64,000 nt of DNA, from assembly GCF_029577735.1 (NCBI RefSeq), contig NZ_JARQTO010000009.1, positions 62,001 to 126,000 on the forward strand, read 5' to 3'. The DNA is from Exercitatus varius (lineage in GTDB: Bacteria; Pseudomonadota; Gammaproteobacteria; Enterobacterales; Pasteurellaceae). The translations under genes were made by a program, and so were the position numbers. This document shows positions 7,827 through 16,165 of this stretch, one piece after another. Each line of letters starts with the position of its first letter. Position 1 is the stretch's first letter. The notes under the pieces are model-generated. The model made no database searches. It had not been told where the DNA came from and saw only the letters and a list, made by a program, of their open reading frames with translations.

Positions 7827-9698
7827 TTAGAAGATCCTCATAGAAATTTGGTATACCGCAAACGAGAATACGTAAGCCAGCGCGAACAGATAACCCGCAA
7901 TCAGCAAGGTTTTTTTGGTCGAATTGACTTCCCGTTTAATCACCGCCAGCGTCGCCATACACATCGGCGCATAAACGTACCAAGCTAAAAAAGCCAGCGC
8001 CGTCGGGATTCCCCATTGTTCGTGTACGATCGGCACCAAGGCGTTCTGAATGGCCTCATCCGAACCGCTTGCGCCGACCGCATAAACCGTGCCCAACGCT
8101 GCCACCACCACTTCACGGGCGGCAATCCCCGGAATCATGGCGATACACATTTGCCAAGTGAATCCTAAAGGCGCAAAAATCGGCTGGATAAAATTGCCCA
8201 GCATACCGGCAAAGCTATAATCAATGGCCGCGGCCGTGGCGCCTTCCGGCGTTGCCGGAAAACTGACCAGCGCCCATAAAATCACGCTTAAAGCAAAAAT
8301 AACCGTTCCCGCCCGTTTCAGGAAAGCCGCCACTTTATCCCACAAACTGGATAAAATGTGTTGAAAATTCGGTAAACGGAACGTCGGCAATTCCATTAAT
8401 AACGGGAATTGACGAATGCTGCCTTTGCGACGGGCGAGGCGCTTCATAATGTAAGCCACCAATCCGGCGGAAAACACGCCGATAAAATATAACCCGAACA
8501 ACACCAAACCTTGCAGATTAAAAACGCCCCAGACCGTTTGATCCGGAATCACCGCACCGATAATCAGCGCATAAACGGGCAATCTCGCAGAACAGGTCAA
8601 CATCGGAGCAATGGCGATGGTCACCAACCGTTCGCGGGGATCCTGAATGGTTCTGGCCGACATCACCGAAGGCACCGCGCAGGCGAAGCTGGACAACAGC
8701 GGGATGAATGCCCGGCCGGATAAGCCGCTGGTGGATAACAAATTATCCAAAAGAAACGCCGCCCGCGGTAAATAGCCGGAGTCTTCCAGTAACAAAATAA
8801 AAGCAAACAAAATTGCGATTTGCGGAACGAACACCAAAACACTGCCCACGCCGGCAATCACGCCGTTGAGTATTAAATCCCGCAATATTCCTGCCGGAAT
8901 CAGAGTAGCAACCCATTCTCCCAGGCTTGTAAAAAGATCTTCAATGAAATCCATCACGGGTGCGGACCAGGAATAAACCGCCTGAAACACCAATAACAAA
9001 ACCAGCAGTAATAAGACGAATCCCCAAACGGGATGTAAGGTGAGACGGTCTAATCGTTGGTGCCATTGCGGCATAACCATTTCCGTTTTAACCGTTTGCG
9101 TCAGAATTTCTTCGACCTGCGCATACAAGGCATTGCTATCAAGGGATTCCAACAGTTTTACCGCTTGATTGCCGTCAATACCGACGCTGTCACGCGGCAA
9201 ATTGGCGATGGCGTTTTTTACGCCGCGGATACCGTCCCGCCGGATGGCCACGGTTTCCAAAACGGGAACGCCCAACAACTCGGCGAGCTTTTTCTCGTCA
9301 ATGGTTAAACCGCGGGAACGGGCCACGTCAATCAGATTTAACGATACCACCATCGGCAGCCCCAGCATTTTTAACTCCAGCACCATGCGTAAGGTCATGC
9401 GCAAATTGGTGGCATCGGCAACGGCAATAATACCGTCAATTTTTCTGCCGTATTTCCCTAAAATTTCATCGCGGGCGACGGCTTCATCAAGAGTGGTGGT
9501 GCGTAAACTATAAGTACCGGGTAAATCAATGATGCTTACCGAAGGATCATCGACAAATAACCCTTCGCGCCGCTCGACCGTTACGCCGGGATAATTGGCC
9601 ACTTTCGCATTGGAGCCCGTTAATCCGTTAAAAAGCACGGTCTTCCCGCAATTGGGTGCGCCGACTAAAGCAAAATAAGTCAGTTTATCTTGATTCAT
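7827..9698 (-). CDS. feoB: Ferrous iron transporter FeoB
   Basis: Inner-membrane Fe(II) uptake protein with an N-terminal G-protein domain. Motifs seen: G1 GAPNCGKT (residues 13-20), G3 DLPG, and G4 as NLID where many GTPases have NKxD. The membrane domain shows the duplicated gate segments GYLPRAAFLLD and LTCSARLPVYALIIGAVIP. At 623 residues it is a short FeoB; E. coli FeoB is about 773. It lies downstream of feoA and is followed at once by the Cys-rich microprotein gene, giving a feoA-feoB-small-protein operon. Expected to function under anaerobic or iron-poor conditions, consistent with the upstream FNR- and Fur-like sites. Confidence 0.95.
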   Translation of the reverse strand: MNQDKLTYFALVGAPNCGKTVLFNGLTGSNAKVANYPGVTVERREGLFVDDPSVSIIDLPGTYSLRTTTLDEAVARDEILGKYGRKIDGIIAVADATNLRMTLRMVLELKMLGLPMVVSLNLIDVARSRGLTIDEKKLAELLGVPVLETVAIRRDGIRGVKNAIANLPRDSVGIDGNQAVKLLESLDSNALYAQVEEILTQTVKTEMVMPQWHQRLDRLTLHPVWGFVLLLLVLLLVFQAVYSWSAPVMDFIEDLFTSLGEWVATLIPAGILRDLILNGVIAGVGSVLVFVPQIAILFAFILLLEDSGYLPRAAFLLDNLLSTSGLSGRAFIPLLSSFACAVPSVMSARTIQDPRERLVTIAIAPMLTCSARLPVYALIIGAVIPDQTVWGVFNLQGLVLFGLYFIGVFSAGLVAYIMKRLARRKGSIRQFPLLMELPTFRLPNFQHILSSLWDKVAAFLKRAGTVIFALSVILWALVSFPATPEGATAAAIDYSFAGMLGNFIQPIFAPLGFTWQMCIAMIPGIAAREVVVAALGTVYAVGASGSDEAIQNALVPIVHEQWGIPTALAFLAWYVYAPMCMATLAVIKREVNSTKKTLLIAGYLFALAYVFSFAVYQISMRIF

Positions 9699-9742
9699 TA
9701 CGTTTATCTTGGTTATAAGAAAATTATCAGACTATTAATCGG

Positions 9743-10003
9743 TTATTTATTGATATGACAAAGAATTTTACTGGCTTCTGCGGCACGTAAAGAAAACTGC
9801 GATAAGTTACTTAATCTCACCGCAAACGGACCTTTGCCGAAAACGCCGGCCGCCACGATTTCCACCGGCATGCCTTTAGAAAAGCCTAAATCCGCCAAAC
9901 GACGGCTGACTAACCCGTCCAGCTCACCGAATGCATTATTGGCGACGATGGAATCAATATAAGCGACATTTCCTTTGCTGAGTTGAGATAAAGGAACAAC
10001 CAT
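9743..10003 (-). CDS. feoA: Ferrous iron transport protein FeoA
   Basis: Small cytoplasmic SH3-like protein required for FeoB function. The 86 residues include LADLGFSKGMPVEIVAAG and the terminal GPFAVRLSNLSQFSLRAAEASKI, both typical of FeoA. CGGAG lies 8 nt before the ATG. It is first in the operon, with a 44-bp gap to feoB. Confidence 0.93.
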   Translation of the reverse strand: MVVPLSQLSKGNVAYIDSIVANNAFGELDGLVSRRLADLGFSKGMPVEIVAAGVFGKGPFAVRLSNLSQFSLRAAEASKILCHINK

Positions 10004-10044
10004 AATGAATACTCCGTTTTAGATTGGTTTTAGCCTAGCGTCGA

Positions 10045-10050
10045 ATTATA
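10045..10050 (-). promoter_or_regulatory. Candidate -10 element of the feo promoter
   Basis: TATAAT on the minus strand, 42 bp before the feoA start. No good -35 is present at 16-18 bp, which fits an activator-dependent promoter. A start site about 7 bp downstream would place the FNR-like box near -60. Confidence 0.5.
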
Positions 10051-10072
10051 CACCCGACTTACCGCCAATAAA

Positions 10073-10087
10073 TGATAATTATTCCTA
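10073..10087. promoter_or_regulatory. Fur-like box upstream of feoA
   Basis: TGATAATTATTCCTA matches the 7-1-7 Fur motif (TGATAATnATTATCA) at 11 of 14 defined positions. It lies between the FNR-like site and the -10, where iron-bound Fur could repress the operon. Assignment is by eye only. Confidence 0.5.
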
Positions 10088-10090
10088 ATG

Positions 10091-10104
10091 TTGATTTTGA
10101 TCAG
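10091..10104. promoter_or_regulatory. FNR-like box upstream of feoA
   Basis: TTGATTTTGATCAG matches the FNR consensus TTGATnnnnATCAA with one mismatch. Its centre is about 60 bp upstream of the predicted start site, a typical class I position. This suggests anaerobic activation of ferrous-iron uptake, as known for enteric feo. Confidence 0.6.
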
Positions 10105-10293
10105 TTTTTTGCGCTTAAAAAAGGTTGCGAATCGCCTTAAATTTCCGATGATCACGGCTAAAGCCTCCCGCTTTCGCCCGAAATCGTCACTGAGTTAAAA
10201 AGTGCGGAAGATTTTCAGCACGTTTTTTTCATAATCTTGAAAAATCCGGAATCGAACACATATTTGTTATACCGTTATGCGCATTCGGCTAAC
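10105..10293. other. Spacer between the feo promoter and the tRNA-Ser terminator
   Basis: No gene is visible here. The stretch holds one imperfect uptake-signal copy near 10200 (AAAGTGCGG) and is otherwise unremarkable AT-rich sequence. Confidence 0.5.
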
Positions 10294-10324
10294 AAAAAAG
10301 CCGCAAGCAAACAGCTTACGGCTT
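10294..10324 (-). terminator. Terminator of the tRNA-Ser gene
   Basis: On the minus strand, AGCCGTAAGC and GCTTGCGGCT flank a 5-nt loop and are followed by a run of six T. It begins about 10 bp after the 3' end of the tRNA. Confidence 0.8.
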
Positions 10325-10332
10325 ATAAAAAG

Positions 10333-10422
10333 TGGCGGAGGAACTGAGATTCGAACTCAGGGAGGGCGCAAACCCTCGCCGGTTTTCAAGACCGGTGCAT
10401 TCAACCGCTCTGCCATTCCTCC
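10333..10422 (-). tRNA. tRNA-Ser (anticodon TGA)
   Basis: Ninety nucleotides on the minus strand fold as a class II tRNA with a long variable arm (GAGGGTTTGCGCCCTC region). The anticodon loop is CTTGAAA with anticodon TGA, reading UCA and related serine codons. The acceptor stem pairs GGAGGAA with TTCCTCC, followed by G73 and an encoded CCA. A plausible promoter lies upstream, with TTTACC and TATATT 17 bp apart. Confidence 0.96.
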
Positions 10423-10615
10423 GTCGAAGTGCGGAGAAATATAATATAGTTTTACGATGAGGTAAACTAAAATTTTAGAAAATCGTCTTAACAGACGATA
10501 TTTTGTCCAGCGTCGATGAAAATATCGCCGACAACATAAAAAAACATTTTGACTTTTATCAAATTTAACTTTAATTTAACAACAATTTTATTGACTCTCT
10601 ATTGAAGGAAAGACT

Positions 10616-11287
10616 ATGCAACAATCCCGTATTGTTTTCGATTCCCGCGATCAGGCTTCTTTATTGCTAAGCACCCACAAAGTGCTGCGTAACACCTATT
10701 TTTTATTGGGTTTAACGCTGGCTTTTTCTGCGCTGGTCGCTTACATTTCCATGTCCCTTAACCTACCGAGCCCGGGTATTTTAATTACCTTGATAGGTTT
10801 TTACGGATTACTGTTTCTAACGCACTCATTGGCCAACAGCGGTGCGGGGATTTTGGCGGCGTTCGCCTTTACCGGTTTCCTGGGTTACACCTTGGGCCCA
10901 ATCCTTAACATGTATGTAGGCGCCGGCTTAAGCGATCTGGTTGTATTGGCTTTAGGCGGAACCGCTGCGGTCTTCTTCGCTTGTTCGGCTTATGTATTAA
11001 CCACGCAAAAAGATATGTCGTTCCTTGCCGGTATGATGTTCTCTTTATTCATCGTGTTGTTAATCGGTATGATCGCCAACATATTCCTGAACATGCCGGC
11101 ATTGCATATCGCGATGAGCGCGCTTTTCGTGGTATTTTCCAGTGCGGCGATTTTGTTTGAAACCAGCAACATTATTCACGGCGGCGAAACCAACTATATC
11201 CGCGCAACAGTCAGCCTGTTTGTGTCGCTTTACAATCTGTTCATCAGTTTATTGAATTTATTAACGATTTTCAGCCGCGACGAATAA
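10616..11287 (+). CDS. yccA: Bax inhibitor-1 family membrane protein YccA
   Basis: Seven-helix inner-membrane protein of the BI-1/YccA family. In E. coli YccA is a substrate and modulator of the FtsH protease. The 223 residues are almost entirely hydrophobic after a short polar N-terminus (MQQSRIVFDSRDQASLL). GAAGGAAAG precedes the ATG. A TTGACT at 10549-10554 could be a -35, but the -10 is weak. It is followed by a terminator, then tusE and yccX, the same trio found together in E. coli. Confidence 0.92.
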   Translation: MQQSRIVFDSRDQASLLLSTHKVLRNTYFLLGLTLAFSALVAYISMSLNLPSPGILITLIGFYGLLFLTHSLANSGAGILAAFAFTGFLGYTLGPILNMYVGAGLSDLVVLALGGTAAVFFACSAYVLTTQKDMSFLAGMMFSLFIVLLIGMIANIFLNMPALHIAMSALFVVFSSAAILFETSNIIHGGETNYIRATVSLFVSLYNLFISLLNLLTIFSRDE

Positions 11288-11305
11288 TCAGCGCGAATCA
11301 TCATA

Positions 11306-11330
11306 AACGCCCCGTTTCGGGGCGTTTTGT
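11306..11330 (+). terminator. Terminator after yccA
   Basis: AACGCCCCG and CGGGGCGTT flank a 3-nt loop and run into a T-rich stretch. It sits between yccA and the ribosome site of tusE, so tusE needs readthrough or its own promoter. Confidence 0.8.
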
Positions 11331-11347
11331 TCTTCATAAGGAAAATT

Positions 11348-11677
11348 ATGTTAACGGTTAACCAACAACAGATTGAAACCGATCCGGCCGGTTATTTAAT
11401 GGATTTAAACCAATGGACGCCGGATGTGGCCCGTGCCATCGCGGAAAAAGAAGGTATCGTATTAACGGACGCGCACTGGGAAGTGATTGATTTTGTGCGC
11501 GATTTTTATCAGGAATATAAAACTTCTCCCGCCATTCGAATGTTAGTGAAAGCCATGGCGAAAAAATTAGGCGAAGAAAAAGGCAACAGCCGCTATTTGC
11601 AACGCCTTTTCCCGGACGGTCCGGCGAAACAGGCGACAAAACTGGCGGGCTTGCCGAAACCGGCAAAATGCCTTTAA
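11348..11677 (+). CDS. tusE: Sulfur-carrier protein TusE (DsrC family)
   Basis: Last sulfur carrier in the TusABCDE relay that delivers persulfide sulfur to MnmA for 2-thiouridine at the tRNA wobble position. The product is 109 residues, with the conserved reactive cysteine second from the C-terminus (Cys108, PKPAKCL) and the DsrC core around WTPDVARAIAEKEGI and KTSPAIRMLVKAM. I chose the ATG at 11348 with TAAGGAAA upstream. An in-frame TTG at 11327 would add seven residues overlapping the yccA terminator and is unlikely. It is convergent with yccX, with an inverted uptake-signal pair between them. Confidence 0.92.
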   Translation: MLTVNQQQIETDPAGYLMDLNQWTPDVARAIAEKEGIVLTDAHWEVIDFVRDFYQEYKTSPAIRMLVKAMAKKLGEEKGNSRYLQRLFPDGPAKQATKLAGLPKPAKCL

Positions 11678-11707
11678 TTTCCTATTCGGTAAGCCAAATC
11701 CGGTGCT

Positions 11708-11750
11708 AAAGTGCGGTCAAAAAATGCGATGTTTTTTGCCCGCACTTTTC
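11708..11750. terminator. Inverted uptake-signal pair between tusE and yccX
   Basis: AAAGTGCGG and its complement CCGCACTTT, extended by an A-tract and T-tract, form a hairpin between convergent genes and probably end both transcripts. Confidence 0.65.
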
Positions 11751-11770
11751 GTTTTCAGTGGCGCCCGGCG

Positions 11771-12046
11771 TTAACGTTCGATAGAAAAACGGCTGAATAC
11801 GCGTCCGCCCGCATATTCCTGCTCGATTAAATTTGTCACCTCGGCCGTGGGCGGGCCTTGTTCCAGCCATTCTCTGAAGGCGGCAATCTGTTCGGCGGAT
11901 CCCGCGGCGACCACACGAACCGAACCGTCGATTTGATTTTTCACGTAGCCATGAATCCCTAATTTATTGGCTTCACGTGCGGTGAAAAAACGAAATCCCA
12001 CGCCCTGCACACATCCGTAAACGGTAAATTGTCGTTGTATCATCAC
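11771..12046 (-). CDS. yccX: Acylphosphatase
   Basis: Small cytoplasmic enzyme that hydrolyses acyl phosphates such as acetyl phosphate and carbamoyl phosphate. Family hallmarks are present: the phosphate-binding loop VQGVGFR with catalytic Arg19, and YVKNQIDGSV with catalytic Asn37. At 91 residues it is the usual length. Two Met codons are adjacent at the start (12046 and 12043), so the true start may be one residue later. Confidence 0.94.
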   Translation of the reverse strand: MMIQRQFTVYGCVQGVGFRFFTAREANKLGIHGYVKNQIDGSVRVVAAGSAEQIAAFREWLEQGPPTAEVTNLIEQEYAGGRVFSRFSIER

Positions 12047-12187
12047 GCCACTCCTTGATTTATTTCAGAAATTTGCGATTTTTTTACGGCTGACTATTCC
12101 TATTTCATCGAAATTAGCATAGCATACAAACTAACACTTTCATCATTAAAGTGAGGTTTTATGTTTTATTTCTCCCAAGGAGTTACT

Positions 12188-12850
12188 ATGAAATTTCGTT
12201 TAGCTGCCGTTGCTGCTTCGGCATTACTCGCGAGTTCCGCCAGTTTCGCAGGCATGGTTACCGCTTCATCAAATATTGATTTTTTAGCGGTCGACGGACA
12301 AAAGGCAAGCAAATCTTTATTAAAAGAAAGCCGTTCGTTCAATGTCAATGATACCAACACTCACCAAGTGGTCGTGCGCGTATCGGAATTAATTCGCGAA
12401 GGATCCGATCGTAATTTATTCGAAAGCGATCCGATTGTAGTAACATTCCAGGGTTCTACCGAAGACGTTCAAATTTCCGCGCCGCGTTTAACCAACGAGC
12501 GCGAAGCCAATAATTTTAAAGCGAATCCTAAAATCACGGTGAAAACCGTTTCCGGCACGGAAATCGCCACGAAGCAGGATTATTTGAAACAGGAAGGTTT
12601 CCTGCCCGGTGTGAATTTAGAAGAAAATCTGTCTAACTACAACCAGTCCGGCGCCACCGCTTCCGTAGCGGGCTTCGCCACTGCGTCCATGCCGGCTGCC
12701 GTCGGCACCGTTCAAAACGGTAAAGTGAAGAAGGGCAAAGTAACCGTTCAGGGCGAAAACGCCGCGGAACAAATGCTGCAATACTGGTATCAACAAGCGG
12801 ACAAAGAAACGCAGGAACGTTTCTTAAACTGGGTGAAAACGCAAAAATAA
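12188..12850 (+). CDS. yccT: UPF0319/DUF2057 secreted protein, YccT (CsgI) family
   Basis: Periplasmic protein with a clear signal peptide (KFRLAAVAASALLASSASFA). The 220-residue product matches the YccT family; in E. coli YccT (CsgI) is reported to restrain curli assembly, but whether this organism makes curli is not visible here. I chose the ATG at 12188 because AAGGAGTT lies just upstream and the signal peptide then starts correctly; an upstream in-frame ATG at 12161 would add nine residues without purpose. A hairpin terminator follows. The C-terminal domain (AAEQMLQYWYQQADKETQERFLNW) is typical. Confidence 0.88.
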   Translation: MKFRLAAVAASALLASSASFAGMVTASSNIDFLAVDGQKASKSLLKESRSFNVNDTNTHQVVVRVSELIREGSDRNLFESDPIVVTFQGSTEDVQISAPRLTNEREANNFKANPKITVKTVSGTEIATKQDYLKQEGFLPGVNLEENLSNYNQSGATASVAGFATASMPAAVGTVQNGKVKKGKVTVQGENAAEQMLQYWYQQADKETQERFLNWVKTQK

Positions 12851-12866
12851 GCTTTTAATTGACGTG

Positions 12867-12891
12867 AAAAGTGAGCTTAGCTCACTTTTTT
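12867..12891 (+). terminator. Terminator after yccT
   Basis: AAAAGTGAGC and GCTCACTTTT form a compact hairpin ending in a T-run, 17 bp after the stop codon. Confidence 0.8.
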
Positions 12892-12978
12892 ATTAGAAGC
12901 CAAAGGCGATTTATCGCCTATGATTTTGCGAAAAAACTTCGTCAATTTTGACCGCACTTTTAAGGCTGTTTGAAGACT

Positions 12979-13434
12979 ATGGCGCTGATTCTTAATATTC
13001 TAAATTTCGTTCTGGGCGGTTTTGCCGTTACGCTGGGTTGGTTAATCGCCACGATATTCAGCGCCGTGTTGATTATCACCCTGCCTTATACGCGAAGTTG
13101 TTGGGAAATTACTAAAATGTCGCTGATTCCCTTTGGGAACGATATTGTTCACGTGAAATATCTGGAACCGAAAAGCGCGGCGCAAAATACGCTCGGTTCC
13201 GTGCTGAATCTGGTTTGGTTCATTCTTTTTGGGTGGTGGTTGTGCCTTGCTCATATCTTTGTGGGCATTGCTCAATGTCTGTCCGTTATCGGCATTCCGA
13301 CCGGCCTGGCGCATTTCAAACTGGCGCCGATTTCGCTTTTTCCCGTGGGGCAGCGCGTAGTATCAAAAGAAACCGCCCAATTGGCTCGTCAATACGCAGC
13401 CGAAAAAGAATTCGAATTAAAACGCAATGCTTAA
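12979..13434 (+). CDS. yccF: Inner-membrane protein YccF
   Basis: Small membrane protein of the YccF family, about 151 residues, function unknown. Its N-terminus MALILNILNFVLGGFAVTLG aligns residue for residue with E. coli YccF, which supports the ATG at 12979 rather than an in-frame TTG at 12970. Repeated features include LPYTRSCWEITKMSLIPFG and the duplicated IGIPTGLAHFKLAPISLFPVG. It overlaps yccS by 8 nt, so the two are co-translated. In E. coli yccS and yccF are also adjacent. Confidence 0.9.
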   Translation: MALILNILNFVLGGFAVTLGWLIATIFSAVLIITLPYTRSCWEITKMSLIPFGNDIVHVKYLEPKSAAQNTLGSVLNLVWFILFGWWLCLAHIFVGIAQCLSVIGIPTGLAHFKLAPISLFPVGQRVVSKETAQLARQYAAEKEFELKRNA

Positions 13435-15553
13435 TACCAAAGTTATCGCCTCGCTGCCGATGTTTATCGCCGTCAATATTGCGGCGTTATTAGTATGGGG
13501 TTTGGATATTTCGCAGCAAAGCATGCCGTTGGTGCTCGGCGTGATTGCCGGCGGACTGGTGGATTTGGACGATCGCTTCAGCGGGCGATTACGTAATATT
13601 TTTTATACTCTGCTCGCCTTCACGGTGTCCTCTTTTCTTTCTCAACTGCTGCTCAATCAAGGCATTTATTTCATCATCATGATGACCTTGATCACCTTTA
13701 TTTTCACCATGGTCGGAGCCGTAGGACAACGTTACAGTACCATTGCGTTCGGCACCCTTGTCGTGTCCCTGTATACCACGCTCACCTATCTGCCCGCAAT
13801 GCCTTGGTATCTGAATCCGGTTATGATTCTGGCAGGAACCTTGCTGTATAGCTCGGTAGCGGTGATTATTCACCTGATTTTCCCCAATCGCCCGGTACAA
13901 GACAGCATAATGACATCTTTTCTGGCGTTGGCGGATTATCTTGACGCTAAATCGGACTTTTTTGACCCTGACGATATCGAGCAACTGGAACAAAAACAGA
14001 TTTCTCTGGCAATGAGCAACAGCCGACTGATTGCCGCGTTCAATCATTGTCGCAACCTGTTGTTTAACCGTATGCGCAGTCAGCATCGGCATGCGCACAC
14101 CAATAAAATGTTGCGCTATTATTTTACTGCGCAGGACATTCACGAACGCGCTCATTCCAGTCATGCGGATTACCAGGTTCTTGCCGGAAAACTGAAAAAT
14201 TCGGATTTAATCTTCCGTATGCAACACCTGCTGGAACTTGAAGCGCAGGCCTGTCGCGACATCGCCACGGCATTGCAGACCAACGGCGAATACCGCTACA
14301 GCCGGCGGTTGGAACGTACCGTGGCGGGCACCCATCAGTCTTTAGAATTGTACGCTCAACGCTGTCAGTCCGACGATGAAAAAAACAACCTGCAAACGAT
14401 ACGCACTTTACTGGAAAATCTACAGAATATCGATTGGCAACTACGCAATCTGGCGCAGTCTCAACATAGCGAAGAACAAAACGAACGCGCCCGGATTGAT
14501 ACCGAACATATTTCCGGCTTTGGGAACATTCTCGCTCGTATCGGCAGCCATTTTACGGTGGAATCTCAGCTGTTCCGCCATGCCGTACGTTTGTCCGTTG
14601 TTGTATTTATCTGTTGCAGTCTGGTAGAAATTTTCGATTTACAGGTGGATCGCGGCTATTGGATTTTATTGACCGCCATTTTCGTTTGCCAACCTAATTA
14701 TTCCGCCACAAAAATACGGGTAAAACAACGGATTATCGGCACATTGCTGGGCGTGCTGGTCGGTTCGTGCTTGCCTTACATGGCTTCCGCCTTGGAAGCC
14801 AAACTGGCGATGGTGGTCATCAGCAGCACGCTGTTTTATTTTTTCCGTACCAATAATTACAGCTTTTCAACCTTTTTCATCACCATCCAAGTCCTCGCCA
14901 GCTTTGATATTATGGGTTTCGACATTTATGACGCCACTTTACCGCGCCTGCTTGATACTTTGCTGGGTTCCGCCCTGGCATGGATTGCCGTGTCTTATAT
15001 TTTTCCCGACTGGAAATATCTGCAACTGGATAAAGTCAGCCACCAGGCGATCATTCATGATGCTCAGTATTTATTGCATATCGTCGGGCAGTTGTTATTC
15101 GGCGGCGGCGATGACCTGAAATATCGCATTGCGCGCCGTCGCGCCCATGAAAGCGCCATGACGTTAACCGCCACGCTGACGACCATGAATACCGAACCGA
15201 AAAAATACGCGCCTTATCTGCAAAAAGGTTTTAACTTTCTGCAGATTAACACCACGTTACTGGGTTATATTTCCGCTTTGGGCGCATACCGCCGGAAAAT
15301 GCGCGACATCAAACAGGATACCGATTTTCTAAGCGAGTTTTATCCTATTGCCAAACAGACCGCGTTGTTACTGGAAAAATCGGACCGAATATCCGATGCG
15401 GAATTTGAAAACCGTTACCGGCAGATAACGACGAAATTACAGCGTTATACGGAACAAAATCAGCGCAAAAATCGCCCGCACTTTAGCGTGCCGTTGCAGC
15501 AAATTCAGATGATTGCGCAGCTTCTCCCGCAATTACGGCAAGCCGTAAAATAA
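13427..15553 (+). CDS. yccS: FUSC-family membrane protein YccS
   Basis: Large inner-membrane protein (708 residues) of the YccS/YhfK group, related to fusaric-acid/aromatic-acid efflux pumps. It has an N-terminal helix bundle (residues ~5-150), a central cytoplasmic helical region (~160-380), a second set of helices around VVVFICCSLVEIFDL and GYWILLTAIFVCQPNYSATK, then a C-terminal cytoplasmic part. The latter motif is the family signature. The substrate is unknown. It overlaps the end of yccF and is followed by a weak hairpin near 15550-15580. Confidence 0.9.
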   Translation: MLNTKVIASLPMFIAVNIAALLVWGLDISQQSMPLVLGVIAGGLVDLDDRFSGRLRNIFYTLLAFTVSSFLSQLLLNQGIYFIIMMTLITFIFTMVGAVGQRYSTIAFGTLVVSLYTTLTYLPAMPWYLNPVMILAGTLLYSSVAVIIHLIFPNRPVQDSIMTSFLALADYLDAKSDFFDPDDIEQLEQKQISLAMSNSRLIAAFNHCRNLLFNRMRSQHRHAHTNKMLRYYFTAQDIHERAHSSHADYQVLAGKLKNSDLIFRMQHLLELEAQACRDIATALQTNGEYRYSRRLERTVAGTHQSLELYAQRCQSDDEKNNLQTIRTLLENLQNIDWQLRNLAQSQHSEEQNERARIDTEHISGFGNILARIGSHFTVESQLFRHAVRLSVVVFICCSLVEIFDLQVDRGYWILLTAIFVCQPNYSATKIRVKQRIIGTLLGVLVGSCLPYMASALEAKLAMVVISSTLFYFFRTNNYSFSTFFITIQVLASFDIMGFDIYDATLPRLLDTLLGSALAWIAVSYIFPDWKYLQLDKVSHQAIIHDAQYLLHIVGQLLFGGGDDLKYRIARRRAHESAMTLTATLTTMNTEPKKYAPYLQKGFNFLQINTTLLGYISALGAYRRKMRDIKQDTDFLSEFYPIAKQTALLLEKSDRISDAEFENRYRQITTKLQRYTEQNQRKNRPHFSVPLQQIQMIAQLLPQLRQAVK

Positions 15554-15582
15554 AAAAGCCCGGAGAATTCCAAGCTTTTTCA
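15550..15582 (+). terminator. Possible terminator after yccS
   Basis: AAAAAGC and GCTTTTT flank an inner short GGA/TCC stem. The hairpin is imperfect but ends in T residues. Confidence 0.45.
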
Positions 15583-15603
15583 TCTTTTACTTTAACGATC
15601 GGT

Positions 15604-16161
15604 TTATTCCGCTTCTTCCAGCTCATCCGCCATCGCCGCCAATATTTCGCGGGAAAGCAACGCCAGCGCGCGATAAAACGGTAAATTCGCCGCCGCTTCC
15701 ACTTTTGTTAAAAACGGGTTGGCGCAAGGCAGCAAGAACTGCTCGAACAGTTCCTTTTGCGCGGAGACGGAAGCCAGATTATCTTCAATCCAGGAAGCGG
15801 TTAAAAAAACTAAACCGAAATGATCCGCACTTTCCACCGACGGCATATTGCGCGCCTGCCGGAATGCCGCAAAAGCCTCCGCGTCAACGTTGTAAGCCGA
15901 AATTTCAACGGGCACGACATTTTTCTTGTCGCGGAACAATCGCTGATATTCTTTATCCAGCACGACGGGATCGACCGCCATTTGCAGACTTTCAATAGCA
16001 GACAAGCTTGCTTTGTCCGTCTCCAGCGGCCAAATTTGCGTCAATCCTTTTTGCTGCAACCAGCTGAAAACGCCGCCGAGCACCGGATCCGTCGGCGAAC
16101 GATAAAATAAATTTCCTAACAAACGGCTGATTAGTGAAAAATGATTTATATTTTCTGACAT
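15604..16161 (-). CDS. ycdY: TorD/DmsD-family chaperone YcdY
   Basis: Helical cytoplasmic chaperone of 185 residues. It follows E. coli YcdY along its length: ISRLLGNLFYRSPTDPVLG at the N-terminus, ADHFGLVFLTASWIEDN in the middle, and FLLPCANPFLTKVEA near the end. The TorD superfamily escorts molybdoenzymes, while E. coli YcdY is reported to act on the redox enzyme YcdX. Neither partner gene is in this window. It is close behind recR (4-bp gap) and probably co-transcribed with it. Confidence 0.83.
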   Translation of the reverse strand: MSENINHFSLISRLLGNLFYRSPTDPVLGGVFSWLQQKGLTQIWPLETDKASLSAIESLQMAVDPVVLDKEYQRLFRDKKNVVPVEISAYNVDAEAFAAFRQARNMPSVESADHFGLVFLTASWIEDNLASVSAQKELFEQFLLPCANPFLTKVEAAANLPFYRALALLSREILAAMADELEEAE

Positions 16162-16165
16162 GAAT

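Noticed and set aside
11327..11347. Upstream TTG start for tusE
   Set aside because: It would place translation start within the yccA terminator stem; the ATG at 11348 has a clear ribosome site and gives the family length.
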